NCBI RefSeq assembly: GCF_015070855.1
Contig: NZ_JADDIX010000088.1
Location: forward strand, 494-48,780
Length of the DNA stretch: 48,287 nt
Source: Pseudomonas lopnurensis
GTDB lineage: Bacteria > Pseudomonadota > Gammaproteobacteria > Pseudomonadales > Pseudomonadaceae
Reading direction: 5' to 3'
A program made the position numbers and the translations under genes. Under the pieces are notes generated by a model. That model was not told where the DNA came from. It saw only the letters and a list, made by a program, of their open reading frames with translations, and searched no databases. Below, piece by piece: positions 24,720-36,423 of the stretch. Each line of letters opens with the position of its first letter. Position 1 is the first letter of the stretch.

Positions 24720-25649
24720 TCATAGCCCCAGCAGCTTCGCCAACCCCTCGCGCATGCCCGTCGGCGGTTCCGGCAGACGATAGCGCTGCAGCAGCCGCGC
24801 ATTATTCGCCCGCGAGTGGCGGATATCCCCCGGCCGTGGAGCCTGATAGCTCACCGGCGGCAACCCGCCCAGCACATCGCCGATCGCCTCGAGCAATTGA
24901 TTCAAGGTCGCTGCCCGGTTCAAGCCGACGTTCACCGCCCCCTCCTGCGCCCCAGGCGATTCCAGCGCCTGCACCAGCACCTCGACGAGATCGCCGACAT
25001 AGACGAAATCGCGGGTCTGCTCGCCATCACCGAACACGGCGATCGGCAGGCCTTTCTGCGCCCGCTCAGTGAAGATGCTGATCACCCCGGAATACGGCGA
25101 CGAGGGGTCCTGGCGCGGCCCGAAGATATTGAAGAAGCGGAAGACCACCGGCTCCAGCCCGTGCTGGCGGCGATAGAAACCCAGGTAGTGCTCGCTGGCC
25201 AGCTTGTCCGCCGCATAAGGGGTCAGCGGCGCCTTCGGCGTGTCCTCGTCGATGGCCTGGCCTTCGCCGTTGTTGCCATAGACCGCCGCACTCGAGGCGA
25301 ACAGCACCCGACGCACGCCAGCCTCGCGCATCGCCTCGCACAGGTTCAGCGTGCCGATCAGGTTGCTCTGATGGGTGCCGAACGGATCGTCCACCGACGC
25401 CTGCACCGAAGCCACCGCAGCCAGATGGACGACCGCCCGGCAGCCGCTCACGGCTTGCCGCACGCAGTCGGCGTCGGCGACGTCACCCACGATCAGCTCG
25501 ACGCGTGCATCCGCCGGCAGGTTGTCGCGCTTACCCGTGGAGAGGTTGTCCAGCACCCGAACCGAGTAGCCACGCGCGAGCAACGCATCGACCAGGTTGG
25601 AGCCAATGAAGCCGGCACCGCCGGTTACCAGGATCGGGCACTCAGCCAT
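24720..25649 (-). CDS. NAD-dependent epimerase/dehydratase (UDP-glucose 4-epimerase-like extended SDR)
   Basis: A 309-residue extended short-chain dehydrogenase with a Rossmann motif TGGAGFIGSNL (about 8-18), the DNLSTG segment, and an intact catalytic Y-x-x-x-K (Tyr in TPYAADKLASE, near residue 149). It later has the substrate-domain segment FNIFGPRQDP. This fits a UDP-hexose 4-epimerase or related nucleotide-sugar enzyme. The exact sugar cannot be read. The start at 25649 gives the standard N-terminus (MAECPILVTGG) and overlaps the upstream RmlD-like gene by eight bases, so the two are coupled. Probably acts in surface glycan precursor synthesis. Confidence 0.88.
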   Translation of the reverse strand: MAECPILVTGGAGFIGSNLVDALLARGYSVRVLDNLSTGKRDNLPADARVELIVGDVADADCVRQAVSGCRAVVHLAAVASVQASVDDPFGTHQSNLIGTLNLCEAMREAGVRRVLFASSAAVYGNNGEGQAIDEDTPKAPLTPYAADKLASEHYLGFYRRQHGLEPVVFRFFNIFGPRQDPSSPYSGVISIFTERAQKGLPIAVFGDGEQTRDFVYVGDLVEVLVQALESPGAQEGAVNVGLNRAATLNQLLEAIGDVLGGLPPVSYQAPRPGDIRHSRANNARLLQRYRLPEPPTGMREGLAKLLGL

Positions 25650-26526
25650 GACGGTAATAGCGCTCCAGCAGGCTCGGCAGACCGGTGCGCCAGGCACGCG
25701 GCTTGATGCCGAAGGTGGTGAAAATCTTCTTGCAGGCGAGCACGCCATGCTGTGGCTCGTCGGCCGCATCCGAACACTCGGCGTGGGCGACCGGCGTCAG
25801 GGTGGCGGTCGCCACGTCGCGATACTTGCTCGCCTCGGCGAGAAGCGCCTGGCCGACCAACAGAGGCGTGGAGGCTTCATGCCCGCCATAGTGATAGGTG
25901 CCCCACAGCGGCGCCTGGCAGTCCAGTTGCTTGAGTACGGCGAGAATCACCCGCGCCGCATCGTCCACCGGCGTCGGGTTGCCGCGACGGTCGTCGGCCA
26001 GGAGGATCGGTTCGCTCTGCTCGAGTCGTTGCAGCACCCGGCCCAGCACGCCGTCGCTGCTGTCGTCGAGCAGCCAGCCGAAGCGCAGCAGCACATGCCG
26101 CGGACAGAGCGCACGCACGCTCTGCTCGAAGCGCCACAGCGCCCGGCCGCGGGCGTCCAGCGGCGCCACCTCGTCCTTCTCGCTGTAGGCGGTGGTCCGC
26201 GCGCCATCGAAGACGCGATAGCTCGAGGGCTGCAACAGCACGAAATCGTGGTGCTGGCAGAGTTCGCCCAGGCGCTCGACGGCCCGCTCCTGGGCCGCGA
26301 GCGCCGCCTCGTTGACCTGCCCGCTCTGGAACCAGTCGTAGTAATACGCGAGATTGATCACGACATCCGGACGGTTGTCGTCGAGTAGCTGGGTCAGGCT
26401 GGGGGCGTCCCAGCCTTGCGCGGGCGGACGCGGCGCGAGGAAGCCGATGTCTTCCTCGGCACCGAGGCGGATAAGCGCCTGCCCCAGGGCATTACCGCCG
26501 CCCAACAGCATCAGGCGCATTCGCAT
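25642..26526 (-). CDS. RmlD-like sugar-nucleotide-binding protein with degenerate active site
   Basis: A 294-residue protein of the dTDP-4-dehydrorhamnose reductase-like SDR branch; the SYRVFDGARTT...APLD region aligns with RmlD. Two key features are altered. The glycine-rich loop reads GGGNALG (middle Gly replaced by Asn). At the position of the Y-x-x-x-K catalytic pair it has DARGRALW, i.e. Arg for Tyr and Leu for Lys. It is therefore probably not a reductase, but a binding or regulatory partner of the epimerase it overlaps. The start at 26526 (MRMRLMLLGGG) lies 10 bases after ssb; a second ATG two codons in is possible. Confidence 0.82.
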   Translation of the reverse strand: MRMRLMLLGGGNALGQALIRLGAEEDIGFLAPRPPAQGWDAPSLTQLLDDNRPDVVINLAYYYDWFQSGQVNEAALAAQERAVERLGELCQHHDFVLLQPSSYRVFDGARTTAYSEKDEVAPLDARGRALWRFEQSVRALCPRHVLLRFGWLLDDSSDGVLGRVLQRLEQSEPILLADDRRGNPTPVDDAARVILAVLKQLDCQAPLWGTYHYGGHEASTPLLVGQALLAEASKYRDVATATLTPVAHAECSDAADEPQHGVLACKKIFTTFGIKPRAWRTGLPSLLERYYRHG

Positions 26527-26536
26527 TCAGAGAACT

Positions 26537-27028
26537 CTAGAAGGGGATGTCGTCGTCGAAGCTGTCATAGTCCGGTGCCGGCTGCTGCCGTGGCGCGGGC
26601 TGCTGCGGCTGGGCCTGTTGACGCGGCGCCTGCTGCGGCTCGCGTTGCGGGCGCGGTTGACGCGGAGCGTCGTCGGCGCTGCCGCCGCGGCCACCCAGCA
26701 GCTGCATGGTGCCGTTCATGTCGACCACGATTTCGGTGGTGTAGCGCTTGACGCCGTCCTTTTCCCATTCGCGGGTCTGCAGGCGGCCTTCGATGTAGCA
26801 CTGCGAACCCTTGCGCAGGTATTCGCCGGCGATTTCGGCGACCTTGCCGAACAGCACCACGCGGTGCCATTCGGTGCGTTCCTGCAACTGGCCGGTCTGC
26901 TTGTCCTTCCAGCTGTCGGTGGTGGCCAGCGTGATGTTGGTCACCGCATTGCCATTGGGCATGTAGCGGGTTTCCGGGTCGCCGCCGACATTGCCGATCA
27001 AGATGACTTTATTCACCCCTCTGGCCAT
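26537..27028 (-). CDS. ssb: Single-stranded DNA-binding protein SSB
   Basis: A 163-residue SSB with an N-terminal OB fold (1-110, [19 protein letters not shown]...), a Gln/Pro-rich flexible linker (about 115-150), and the acidic tip DDDIPF that recruits repair and replication partners. It coats single-stranded DNA as a tetramer. The start at 27028 has AAGGAG upstream and gives the universal MARGVNKV N-terminus. It lies downstream of the MFS gene on the same strand. The intervening 154 bases contain a perfect palindrome (27080-27093), but I saw no LexA site. Confidence 0.97.
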   Translation of the reverse strand: MARGVNKVILIGNVGGDPETRYMPNGNAVTNITLATTDSWKDKQTGQLQERTEWHRVVLFGKVAEIAGEYLRKGSQCYIEGRLQTREWEKDGVKRYTTEIVVDMNGTMQLLGGRGGSADDAPRQPRPQREPQQAPRQQAQPQQPAPRQQPAPDYDSFDDDIPF

Positions 27029-27079
27029 GGGTAACTCCTTTGCTGAATCAATGATTTGAACGGGCTCGCGATGCGTAGA

Positions 27080-27093
27080 TCCTGCTTGCAGGA
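27080..27093. repeat. Palindrome in the ssb 5' region
   Basis: TCCTGC-TT-GCAGGA, 52 bases upstream of the ssb start codon. It is too short between CTG and CAG to be a LexA box (4 bases instead of 10). It could be an RNA hairpin in the ssb leader. Confidence 0.5.
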
Positions 27094-27182
27094 ACACCCG
27101 AAGACCGAGCATCTTACCTCAGCCGCCCCTGGCCGGCCAACCGGCGCACCTTCAAGTTGTGCCCGACCAGGCAATTGCAGGC

Positions 27183-28550
27183 TTAGGCCACCAGACGATC
27201 CAGCGCATCACGATCGAGCCGCTGCGTATCCACCTTGATATAGGCGGCCGCCTCTTCGGCAACGATCAGCACATCGCTGACGCCCGGCACCCCACGCAGG
27301 CGAGCCTCGAGCTCGGCATTCGCCAGGGCGCCGGCGGAAAGCGGCAGGCGCAGGCTGGTGACGTAAGGCGGTTCGCGCATGCTGTAGGCGACGCACAGCC
27401 ATAGCGCGCAGAGCGCAGCACAGCCGATGAACACCAGCGCCAGCCCACCCTGCTGGTAGAGCAGCCCACCGAGCACGCCGCCCAGGCCGGCACCGAGGAA
27501 CTGGCTGGTGGAGTAGACCCCCATCGCGGTGCCCTTGCCACCGGCCGGCGCCACCTTGCTGATCAGCGAGGGCAGCGAGGCTTCCAGCAGGTTGAAGGCG
27601 ATGAAGAAGGCGACCATGCCGACCACCAGCATCCACAAGCCGTTGCCGAGCAGCCAGAAGAACAGCTCGCACAGCAGCAGCGCAGCGACCGCGCCCAGCA
27701 GCACCCGGCGCATCTGCCGTTTCTTCTCGCCATAGATGATGAACGGAATCATGCCGAAGAAGCCGATCATCAGCGCCGTGAGATAGACCCACCAGTGCTC
27801 GTCCTTGGGCAGCGCACCCTGCTCCACCAGCGCCAGTGGCAGAGCGACGAAGCTGGCCATGAGGATCGCGTGCAGCGCCAGGATGCTGAAGTCCAGGCGC
27901 AACAGGTCGGGATGGCGCAGCGTCAGGCCGAGCGCCTGCCGGGCGACACCGGACTCGCGATGGCGCACGTGCGCCTCGGCGCGCGGCAGCAGCGCGACGA
28001 TGACGCCACCGAGCACCGCCATCGCCGCCGTCACCCAGAACAGCCCGGAAAGCCCGAACGCCCGGGTCAGCAGCGGCCCGACGATCATCGCCACGGCGAA
28101 GGAAAAGCCGATGCTCACGCCGATCAGGGCCATCGCCTTGGTCCGGTGCTGCTCACGCGTGAGATCCGAGAGCAACGCCATCACCGCTGCGGAAATCGCT
28201 CCGGCACCCTGCAGGATGCGCCCGGCGATCACGCCCCAGATACTGTCGGACATGGCCGCCAGCACCGCCCCGGCGGCGAAGATCAGCAAGCCGAAATAGA
28301 TGATCGGCAAGCGGCCGATACGATCGGAAAGAATGCCGAAGGGAATTTGCAGCAGCGCCTGGGTCAAACCATAGGCACCAATGGCAAGGCCGATCAGCGT
28401 GGGCGTGGCACCCTCGAGATCCATGCCGTAGGTCGCCAACACCGGCAAAACCATGAACATGCCGAGCATGCGAAACGCGAAAACCAGGGCCAGCCCGGAG
28501 GCTGCACGTGCTTCGCTGGCGCTCATGCGCTCGCTGTAGGGGTCCTGCAT
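27183..28550 (-). CDS. MFS transporter with C-terminal YAM-like domain (YajR type)
   Basis: A 455-residue major facilitator protein with 12 predicted membrane helices (about 15-385). The motif-A-like loop GILSDRIGRLP lies after helix 2 and AGRILQGAGAIS is present. A small soluble C-terminal domain (about 390-455) reading LEARLRGVPGVSDVLIV resembles the ferredoxin-like YAM domain of E. coli YajR, which is nearly the same length. The substrate is unknown. The start at 28550 gives MQDPYSERMSASE; an internal ATG at 28526 is an alternative, and neither has a strong ribosome-binding site. Divergent from uvrA with a 131-base spacer; ssb follows on the same strand. Confidence 0.85.
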   Translation of the reverse strand: MQDPYSERMSASEARAASGLALVFAFRMLGMFMVLPVLATYGMDLEGATPTLIGLAIGAYGLTQALLQIPFGILSDRIGRLPIIYFGLLIFAAGAVLAAMSDSIWGVIAGRILQGAGAISAAVMALLSDLTREQHRTKAMALIGVSIGFSFAVAMIVGPLLTRAFGLSGLFWVTAAMAVLGGVIVALLPRAEAHVRHRESGVARQALGLTLRHPDLLRLDFSILALHAILMASFVALPLALVEQGALPKDEHWWVYLTALMIGFFGMIPFIIYGEKKRQMRRVLLGAVAALLLCELFFWLLGNGLWMLVVGMVAFFIAFNLLEASLPSLISKVAPAGGKGTAMGVYSTSQFLGAGLGGVLGGLLYQQGGLALVFIGCAALCALWLCVAYSMREPPYVTSLRLPLSAGALANAELEARLRGVPGVSDVLIVAEEAAAYIKVDTQRLDRDALDRLVA

Positions 28551-28620
28551 GGAGGGTCTCGCTTGTATGAACCGGCGGCGATTCTAGCAGCCATCACCTG
28601 CTCGGCACAGGCGCGCGCTT

Positions 28621-28650
28621 TTGCCGCGACCACCACCGCGGCCGTATACT
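28621..28650 (+). promoter_or_regulatory. Sigma70-type promoter of uvrA
   Basis: TTGCCG (28621-28626) and TATACT (28645-28650) are 18 bases apart, 32 bases before the TTG start codon. No LexA operator (CTG-N10-CAG) is visible around it, so SOS control as in E. coli is not indicated. Confidence 0.65.
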
Positions 28651-28681
28651 TTCGGGTTTCCGCCCGCCATGCGAGGCTGTT

Positions 28682-31528
<2,847 letters not shown>

Positions 31529-31552
31529 CACTGCACCCGGCATCCTGAAACG

Positions 31553-31580
31553 AAAAGCCCGCAGCATGCTGCGGGCTTTT
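31553..31580. terminator. Bidirectional terminator between uvrA and katA
   Basis: A perfect 28-base palindrome centred on ATGC, starting AAAAGCCCGCAGC and ending in TTTT on both strands. It lies 24 bases past uvrA and 63 bases past the katA stop, so it serves both convergent genes. Confidence 0.95.
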
Positions 31581-31643
31581 CGTGACCTGCCATCCCTGGC
31601 GGTTACCCGCCGGACCGCCGCTGAGCGACGTTTGGGGGCTGGA

Positions 31644-33104
31644 TCAGGCCAGCGCGTCTTCCACCGGAATTTCCAGGGCCTTGGCGATACCGCTGCCGTA
31701 GGCTGGATCGGCCAGGTAGCAGTGCTTGATGTGGCGCAGCTTGATGTGGCGCTCCACACCCGTCATGGCCCTGGCGGTGTTCTCGAACAGGCGCTGCTGC
31801 TCGTCGGCCTTCATCAGGCGGAACAGGTTACCGGGCTGGGTGAAGTAGTCGGCATCGTCCGCACGGTAATCGTAGCGATCGGCCGCGCCTTCCAGCGCCA
31901 GCGGCGGCTCGCTGAAGTCCGGCTGCTCGCGCCACTCGCCATAGGTGTTCGGCTCGTAGTGCAGCCGACCGCCGTGGTTGCCATCCACGCGCATGGCGCC
32001 GTCGCGGTGATAGCTGTGTACCGGGCAACGCGGTGCATTCACCGGAATCTGGTGGTGGTTCACCCCGAGGCGGTAGCGCTGCGCATCACCGTAGGAGAAC
32101 AGCCGCCCCTGCAGCATGCGGTCCGGCGAGAAGCTGATGCCGGGCACCACGTTGGCGGGCGTGAATGCGGCCTGCTCGACATCCTGGAAGTAGTTGTCCG
32201 GGTTGCGATTCAGCTCGTAGTAGCCGACCTCGATCAGCGGGTAGTCGGCATGCGGCCAGACCTTGGTCAGGTCGAACGGATGGTACGCCACCTTGGCCGC
32301 ATCGGCTTCCGGCATGATCTGCACGTACATCGTCCAGCGCGGGTACTCGCCCCGTTCGATCGCCTCGAACAGATCGCGCTGCGAGCTTTCGCGGTCATTC
32401 GCGACGATCGCCGCCGCTTCGGCGTCGGTCAGGTTCTTGATGCCCTGCTGGGTGCGGAAATGGAACTTGACCCAGTAGCGCTCGTTCGCCGGACTGATGA
32501 AGCTGTAGGTGTGCGAGCCGAAGCCGTGCATATGCCGGTAGGAAGCCGGGATGCCGCGGTCGCCCATGACGTAGGTGATCTGGTGCAGCGCTTCGGGCAA
32601 CCCAGTCCAGAAGTCCCAGTTGTTGTTGGCGCTGCGCATGTTGGTGCGCGGGTCGCGCTTGACCGCGTGGTTGAGGTCGGGGAACTTCAGCGGATCGCGG
32701 AAGAAGAATACCGGCGTGTTGTTGCCGACCATGTCCCAGTTGCCTTCCTCGGTGTAGAACTTCAGGGCATAACCGCGGATGTCACGCTCGGCATCGGCGG
32801 CACCACGCTCGCCGGCCACGGTGGAGAACCGGGCGAACAGCGGGGTGCGCTTGCCGATCTCGGAAAACAGCTTGGCCTTGGTGTAGCGGGTGATGTCGTG
32901 GGTCACGACGAATTCGCCGAAGGCGCCAGAGCCCTTGGCGTGCATGCGGCGCTCCGGGATGACCTCGCGATCGAAATGCGCCAGCTTCTCCAGGAACCAC
33001 ACGTCCTGCAGCAACATCGGGCCACGCCGGCCCGCAGTCATCGAATTCTGATTTTCGGATACCGGCGCACCGGCAACGGTGGTGAGCTTGGGCTTGTCAG
33101 TCAT
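31644..33104 (-). CDS. katA: Monofunctional haem catalase (KatA type)
   Basis: A 486-residue small-subunit catalase that breaks down hydrogen peroxide. Catalytic His55 lies in [13 protein letters not shown], the distal Asn in VGNNTPVFF (128-129), and the proximal haem Tyr in [14 protein letters not shown] (about residue 338). Length suits the clade 3, NADPH-binding catalases. No signal peptide, so cytoplasmic. The start at 33104 has AAGGAG upstream. A TATGAT hexamer at 33171-33176 could be its -10, with a poor -35, as expected for an activator-dependent gene. In P. aeruginosa katA also adjoins rplQ. Confidence 0.96.
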   Translation of the reverse strand: MTDKPKLTTVAGAPVSENQNSMTAGRRGPMLLQDVWFLEKLAHFDREVIPERRMHAKGSGAFGEFVVTHDITRYTKAKLFSEIGKRTPLFARFSTVAGERGAADAERDIRGYALKFYTEEGNWDMVGNNTPVFFFRDPLKFPDLNHAVKRDPRTNMRSANNNWDFWTGLPEALHQITYVMGDRGIPASYRHMHGFGSHTYSFISPANERYWVKFHFRTQQGIKNLTDAEAAAIVANDRESSQRDLFEAIERGEYPRWTMYVQIMPEADAAKVAYHPFDLTKVWPHADYPLIEVGYYELNRNPDNYFQDVEQAAFTPANVVPGISFSPDRMLQGRLFSYGDAQRYRLGVNHHQIPVNAPRCPVHSYHRDGAMRVDGNHGGRLHYEPNTYGEWREQPDFSEPPLALEGAADRYDYRADDADYFTQPGNLFRLMKADEQQRLFENTARAMTGVERHIKLRHIKHCYLADPAYGSGIAKALEIPVEDALA

Positions 33105-33243
33105 GGCTGAATCTCCTTGGCGTTCAACGAATCCAGGGGGTGTTCGGTAGGCACCGGCTGGTTGAGTGCCATCATAGGAACCAAGCGCAACGTCGGCTAA
33201 TGATGAAGGTCAACGCTTTCGATAGAGCAAATCTTTCAGGCAT

Positions 33244-33273
33244 AAAAAAACCGAGCCCTGAGGCTCGGTTTTC
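33244..33273 (-). terminator. Terminator of the alpha ribosomal operon (after rplQ)
   Basis: CCGAGCC-CTGA-GGCTCGG stem-loop (33251-33268), 22 bases past the rplQ stop, followed on the minus strand by seven T residues. Confidence 0.95.
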
Positions 33274-33289
33274 TTCAACAGCGCCGAAT

Positions 33290-33676
33290 TTACTCGGCGG
33301 CTTCCACCTCACCGGTGACCGGACGGTCGACCAGCTCGACGTAAGCCATCGGGGCGTTGTCACCAGCACGGAAACCGCACTTGAGGATACGCAGGTAACC
33401 GCCCTGACGGGTGGCGTAGCGCTTGCCCAGGTCGTTGAACAGCTTGCCTACGGCAGCTTTCGAACGAGTGCGGTCGAAAGCCAGACGACGGTTGGCGACG
33501 CTGTCTTCCTTGGCCAGGGTGATCAGCGGCTCGGCGACGCGACGCAGTTCCTTGGCCTTGGGCAGGGTGGTCTTGATCAGTTCGTGCTCGAACAGCGACA
33601 CCGCCATGTTCTGGAACATGGCCTTGCGGTGGGCGCTGGTGCGGCTCAGGTGACGGCCACTTTTACGATGACGCAT
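33290..33676 (-). CDS. rplQ: 50S ribosomal protein L17
   Basis: A 128-residue L17, beginning [20 protein letters not shown], the universal N-terminus, with the later [21 protein letters not shown]. Sits near the peptide exit tunnel in the large subunit. Last gene of the alpha operon, 45 bases after rpoA and followed by a strong hairpin. Length matches other pseudomonads. Confidence 0.98.
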   Translation of the reverse strand: MRHRKSGRHLSRTSAHRKAMFQNMAVSLFEHELIKTTLPKAKELRRVAEPLITLAKEDSVANRRLAFDRTRSKAAVGKLFNDLGKRYATRQGGYLRILKCGFRAGDNAPMAYVELVDRPVTGEVEAAE

Positions 33677-33721
33677 GATTGAAATTCCTTACCAAACGTT
33701 CAGTTCGGTTACTGGGGACGA

Positions 33722-34723
33722 TCAGGCCGTGGCCTTATCGTCCTTCTTGAGACTTGCCGGCGGCCAGTTGTCCAGGCGCATACCGAGGGACAAACCACGC
33801 GAAGCCAGAACGTCCTTGATTTCGGTCAGGGACTTCTTGCCCAGGTTCGGCGTTTTCAACAGCTCCACTTCGGTGCGCTGGATCAGATCACCGATGTAGT
33901 AGATGTTCTCCGCCTTCAGGCAGTTGGCCGAACGTACGGTCAGTTCCAGGTCATCAACCGGACGCAACAGGATCGGATCGATCTCGTCTTCCTGCTCGAC
34001 AACCACCGGCTCGCTGTCGCCCTTCAGGTCGACGAACGCAGCCAGCTGCTGCTGCAGGATGGTCGCTGCACGACGGATCGCTTCTTCAGGATCCAGGGTG
34101 CCGTTGGTTTCCAGGTCGATGACCAGCTTGTCCAGGTTGGTACGCTGCTCGACACGGGCGTTCTCGACCACATAAGCCACGCGGCGAACCGGGCTGAAGG
34201 TGGCGTCGAGCTGCAGACGGCCGATGCTACGGCTTTCGTCCTCGTCGCTCTGACGCGCATCAGCAGGCTCGTAACCACGGCCGCGAGCGACCTTGAGCTT
34301 CATGTTGAGCGAGCCGTTAGCCGCCAGGTTGGCGATCAGGTGATCGCCATTGACGATTTCGACATCGTGATCCAGCTGGATATCGGCAGCGGTCACAGCG
34401 CCCGCGCCCTTCTTCACCAGGCTCAAGGTCACTTCATCACGGCCGTGCAGCTTGATGGCGATACCTTTGAGGTTGAGCAGGATTTCGATCACATCTTCCT
34501 GCACGCCCTCGATAGCGCTGTACTCGTGGAGCACACCGTCGATCTCGACCTCGACCACAGCGCAGCCGGGCATGGAGGACAACAGGATACGACGCAGCGC
34601 GTTGCCCAGGGTGTGGCCAAAACCACGCTCGAGGGGCTCGAGAGTGATCTTGGCACGGGTCGGACTGACCACCTGCACATCGATATGGCGGGGGGTCAGG
34701 AACTCATTTACCGAACTCTGCAT
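33722..34723 (-). CDS. rpoA: DNA-directed RNA polymerase subunit alpha
   Basis: A 333-residue alpha subunit. The N-terminal assembly domain (about 1-230) contains [23 protein letters not shown] in two parts ([19 protein letters not shown]). The flexible linker is followed by the C-terminal domain (about 250-325), which contacts UP elements and activators, with the helix-hairpin-helix segment [16 protein letters not shown]. Transcribed after rpsD (22-base gap) within the alpha operon, as in nearly all bacteria. Confidence 0.99.
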   Translation of the reverse strand: MQSSVNEFLTPRHIDVQVVSPTRAKITLEPLERGFGHTLGNALRRILLSSMPGCAVVEVEIDGVLHEYSAIEGVQEDVIEILLNLKGIAIKLHGRDEVTLSLVKKGAGAVTAADIQLDHDVEIVNGDHLIANLAANGSLNMKLKVARGRGYEPADARQSDEDESRSIGRLQLDATFSPVRRVAYVVENARVEQRTNLDKLVIDLETNGTLDPEEAIRRAATILQQQLAAFVDLKGDSEPVVVEQEDEIDPILLRPVDDLELTVRSANCLKAENIYYIGDLIQRTEVELLKTPNLGKKSLTEIKDVLASRGLSLGMRLDNWPPASLKKDDKATA

Positions 34724-34745
34724 GGATACACCTATTTTCTAGCCC

Positions 34746-35366
34746 TTACTTGGAGTAGAGCTCGACAATCAGGTTTTCGTTGATGTCGGCGGACAGATCG
34801 CTGCGAGCCGGAACATTCTTGAAAACACCGGATTTCTTGTCGGCATCTACTTCGACCCATTCGACGCGACCGCGCTGAGCGCACAGTTCGAGGGCTTGGG
34901 CGATACGCAGCTGGTTGCGGCACTTCTCACGAACGGCCACCACGTCACCGGCCTTGACCTGGTACGAGGGGATGTTCACGGTCTGACCGTTGACGGTGAT
35001 CGACTTGTGGGACACCAGCTGACGGGATTCAGCACGGGTGGAACCGAAGCCCATGCGATACACGACGTTGTCGAGACGGCATTCGAGCAGCTGCAGCAGG
35101 TTCTCGCCGGTAGCGCCCTTGCGGCTGGCGGCTTCCTTGTAGTAACCGCTGAACTGACGCTCGAGCACGCCGTAGATACGGCGCACTTTCTGCTTTTCAC
35201 GCAGCTGGGTGCCGTAGTCGGACAGACGACCGCGACGCTGGCCGTGAACACCCGGCGGGGTTTCGATGTTGCACTTGGATTCGAGCGCGCGCGCACCACT
35301 CTTCAGGAAGAGATCGGTGCCTTCACGGCGAGACAGTTTGCACTTGGGACCAATATAACGAGCCAT
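34746..35366 (-). CDS. rpsD: 30S ribosomal protein S4
   Basis: A 206-residue S4 of the zinc-free type (no N-terminal Cys cluster), starting [19 protein letters not shown] and carrying the S4 RNA-binding domain (about 96-160, [14 protein letters not shown]). Primary binder of 16S rRNA and, in E. coli, the translational repressor of the alpha operon. It lies 17 bases after rpsK. Confidence 0.99.
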   Translation of the reverse strand: MARYIGPKCKLSRREGTDLFLKSGARALESKCNIETPPGVHGQRRGRLSDYGTQLREKQKVRRIYGVLERQFSGYYKEAASRKGATGENLLQLLECRLDNVVYRMGFGSTRAESRQLVSHKSITVNGQTVNIPSYQVKAGDVVAVREKCRNQLRIAQALELCAQRGRVEWVEVDADKKSGVFKNVPARSDLSADINENLIVELYSK

Positions 35367-35383
35367 TCTTCACTGTCTCCTGA

Positions 35384-35773
35384 TTACACGCGGCGCTTCT
35401 TCGGCGGACGGCACCCGTTGTGCGGGATCGGCGTCACGTCGGTGATGCTGGCGATTTTATAACCACATGCGTTCAATGCACGCACGGCGGACTCACGACC
35501 CGGACCCGGACCCTTGACGTTGACGTCGAGGTTCTTCAGGCCGTACTCCAGCGCAGCCTGGCCGGCGCGCTCTGCGGCGATCTGGGCAGCGAACGGAGTG
35601 CTCTTGCGCGAGCCGCGGAAACCGGAACCCCCCGAGGTAGCCCAGGACAATGCGTTGCCCTGACGGTCGGTGATGGTCACGATGGTGTTGTTGAAAGACG
35701 CGTGGATGTGGGCGATGCCATCAACCACTGTCTTTTTGACTTTCTTACGAGGACGAGCAGCAGGTTTTGCCAT
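35384..35773 (-). CDS. rpsK: 30S ribosomal protein S11
   Basis: A 129-residue S11 with the basic N-terminus [13 protein letters not shown], the conserved [18 protein letters not shown], and a C-terminal [11 protein letters not shown] tail. Platform protein of the small subunit near the decoding site. It lies 18 bases after rpsM. Confidence 0.99.
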
Positions 35774-35791
35774 GACTAAATTCCTACGCGA

Positions 35792-36148
35792 TTACTTGCG
35801 GATCGGCTTGCGCGGGCCCTTACGGGTACGTGCGTTGGTCTTGGTACGCTGACCGCGAACCGGCAGACCACGACGATGACGCAGGCCGCGGTAGCAACCC
35901 AGGTCCATCAAGCGCTTGATTTTCATGTTGATTTCGCGACGCAGGTCGCCTTCAACGATGAACTTGCCGACTTCGCCGCGCAGCAGTTCGACCTGCTCGT
36001 CGGAAAGATCCTTGATCTTTGCTGCCGGATTCACGCCGGTAGCGGCACAGATTTCCTGTGCACGGGTGCGACCAACACCGTAGATGTAGGTCAGCGAGAT
36101 AACAGTGTGCTTGTTATCCGGAATGTTGACGCCTGCAATACGGGCCAT
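35792..36148 (-). CDS. rpsM: 30S ribosomal protein S13
   Basis: A 118-residue S13 starting [20 protein letters not shown], with the helix-turn region and a basic C-terminal tail ([20 protein letters not shown]) that contacts tRNA and forms bridge B1. First gene of the alpha operon. A good promoter lies 59-87 bases upstream; the short leader between them would be the place for S4 feedback control. Confidence 0.99.
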   Translation of the reverse strand: MARIAGVNIPDNKHTVISLTYIYGVGRTRAQEICAATGVNPAAKIKDLSDEQVELLRGEVGKFIVEGDLRREINMKIKRLMDLGCYRGLRHRRGLPVRGQRTKTNARTRKGPRKPIRK

Positions 36149-36206
36149 TCAGTGAAACTCCAGTTGACAGCTACCTACGCCCCGGAAGCCAAGAAAAGGG
36201 CGCGAG

Positions 36207-36235
36207 ATATTAACGCTGTAAAAACAAATATTCAA
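36207..36235 (-). promoter_or_regulatory. Sigma70 promoter of the alpha operon (rpsM)
   Basis: On the minus strand, TTGAAT (36230-36235) is 17 bases from TAATAT (36207-36212). Predicted RNA start near 36200, leaving a leader of about 50 bases before rpsM. Its -35 element overlaps the foot of the preceding hairpin by two bases. Confidence 0.75.
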
Positions 36236-36261
36236 CCCGGCAGCGCACTAGCTGCCGGGTT
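36234..36261 (-). terminator. Hairpin after rpmJ (spc operon end)
   Basis: A perfect 11-bp stem, AACCCGGCAGC (36234-36244) with GCTGCCGGGTT (36251-36261), and a 6-base loop, 17 bases past rpmJ. On the minus strand the tail is GAATATTTGTTTTT, not a clean T-run, so termination may be partial. Confidence 0.75.
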
Positions 36262-36277
36262 CTAACGCCTTACACAA

Positions 36278-36394
36278 TCAGCCTTGGCGCTGCTTGTGAC
36301 GCGGTTCCGCGCTACAGATCACGCGCACGACACCGTCGCGACGGATGATCTTGCAGTTACGGCACAGCTTTTTCACCGATGCACGAACTTTCAT
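36278..36394 (-). CDS. rpmJ: 50S ribosomal protein L36 (zinc-ribbon form)
   Basis: A 38-residue L36 translated from 36394: [19 protein letters not shown] and onward, ending in KQRQG. It is the zinc-binding (C+) version with Cys11, Cys14, Cys27 and His33 as ligands. It lies 29 bases after secY and is the last gene of the spc operon. Many bacteria keep a zinc-free paralogue under Zur control; none is in this window. Confidence 0.97.
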   Translation of the reverse strand: MKVRASVKKLCRNCKIIRRDGVVRVICSAEPRHKQRQG

Positions 36395-36423
36395 CACCAA
36401 CTCCTAGAACCTTACGAACCACC

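Noticed and set aside
28551..28681. LexA box for uvrA
   Set aside because: A CTG...CAG pair near 28598-28610 has 7 bases between the halves rather than 10 and does not resemble a LexA operator.
33140..33243. OxyR site upstream of katA
   Set aside because: Some ATAG/CTAT-like tetramers occur, but spacing does not fit the OxyR pattern well enough to call.
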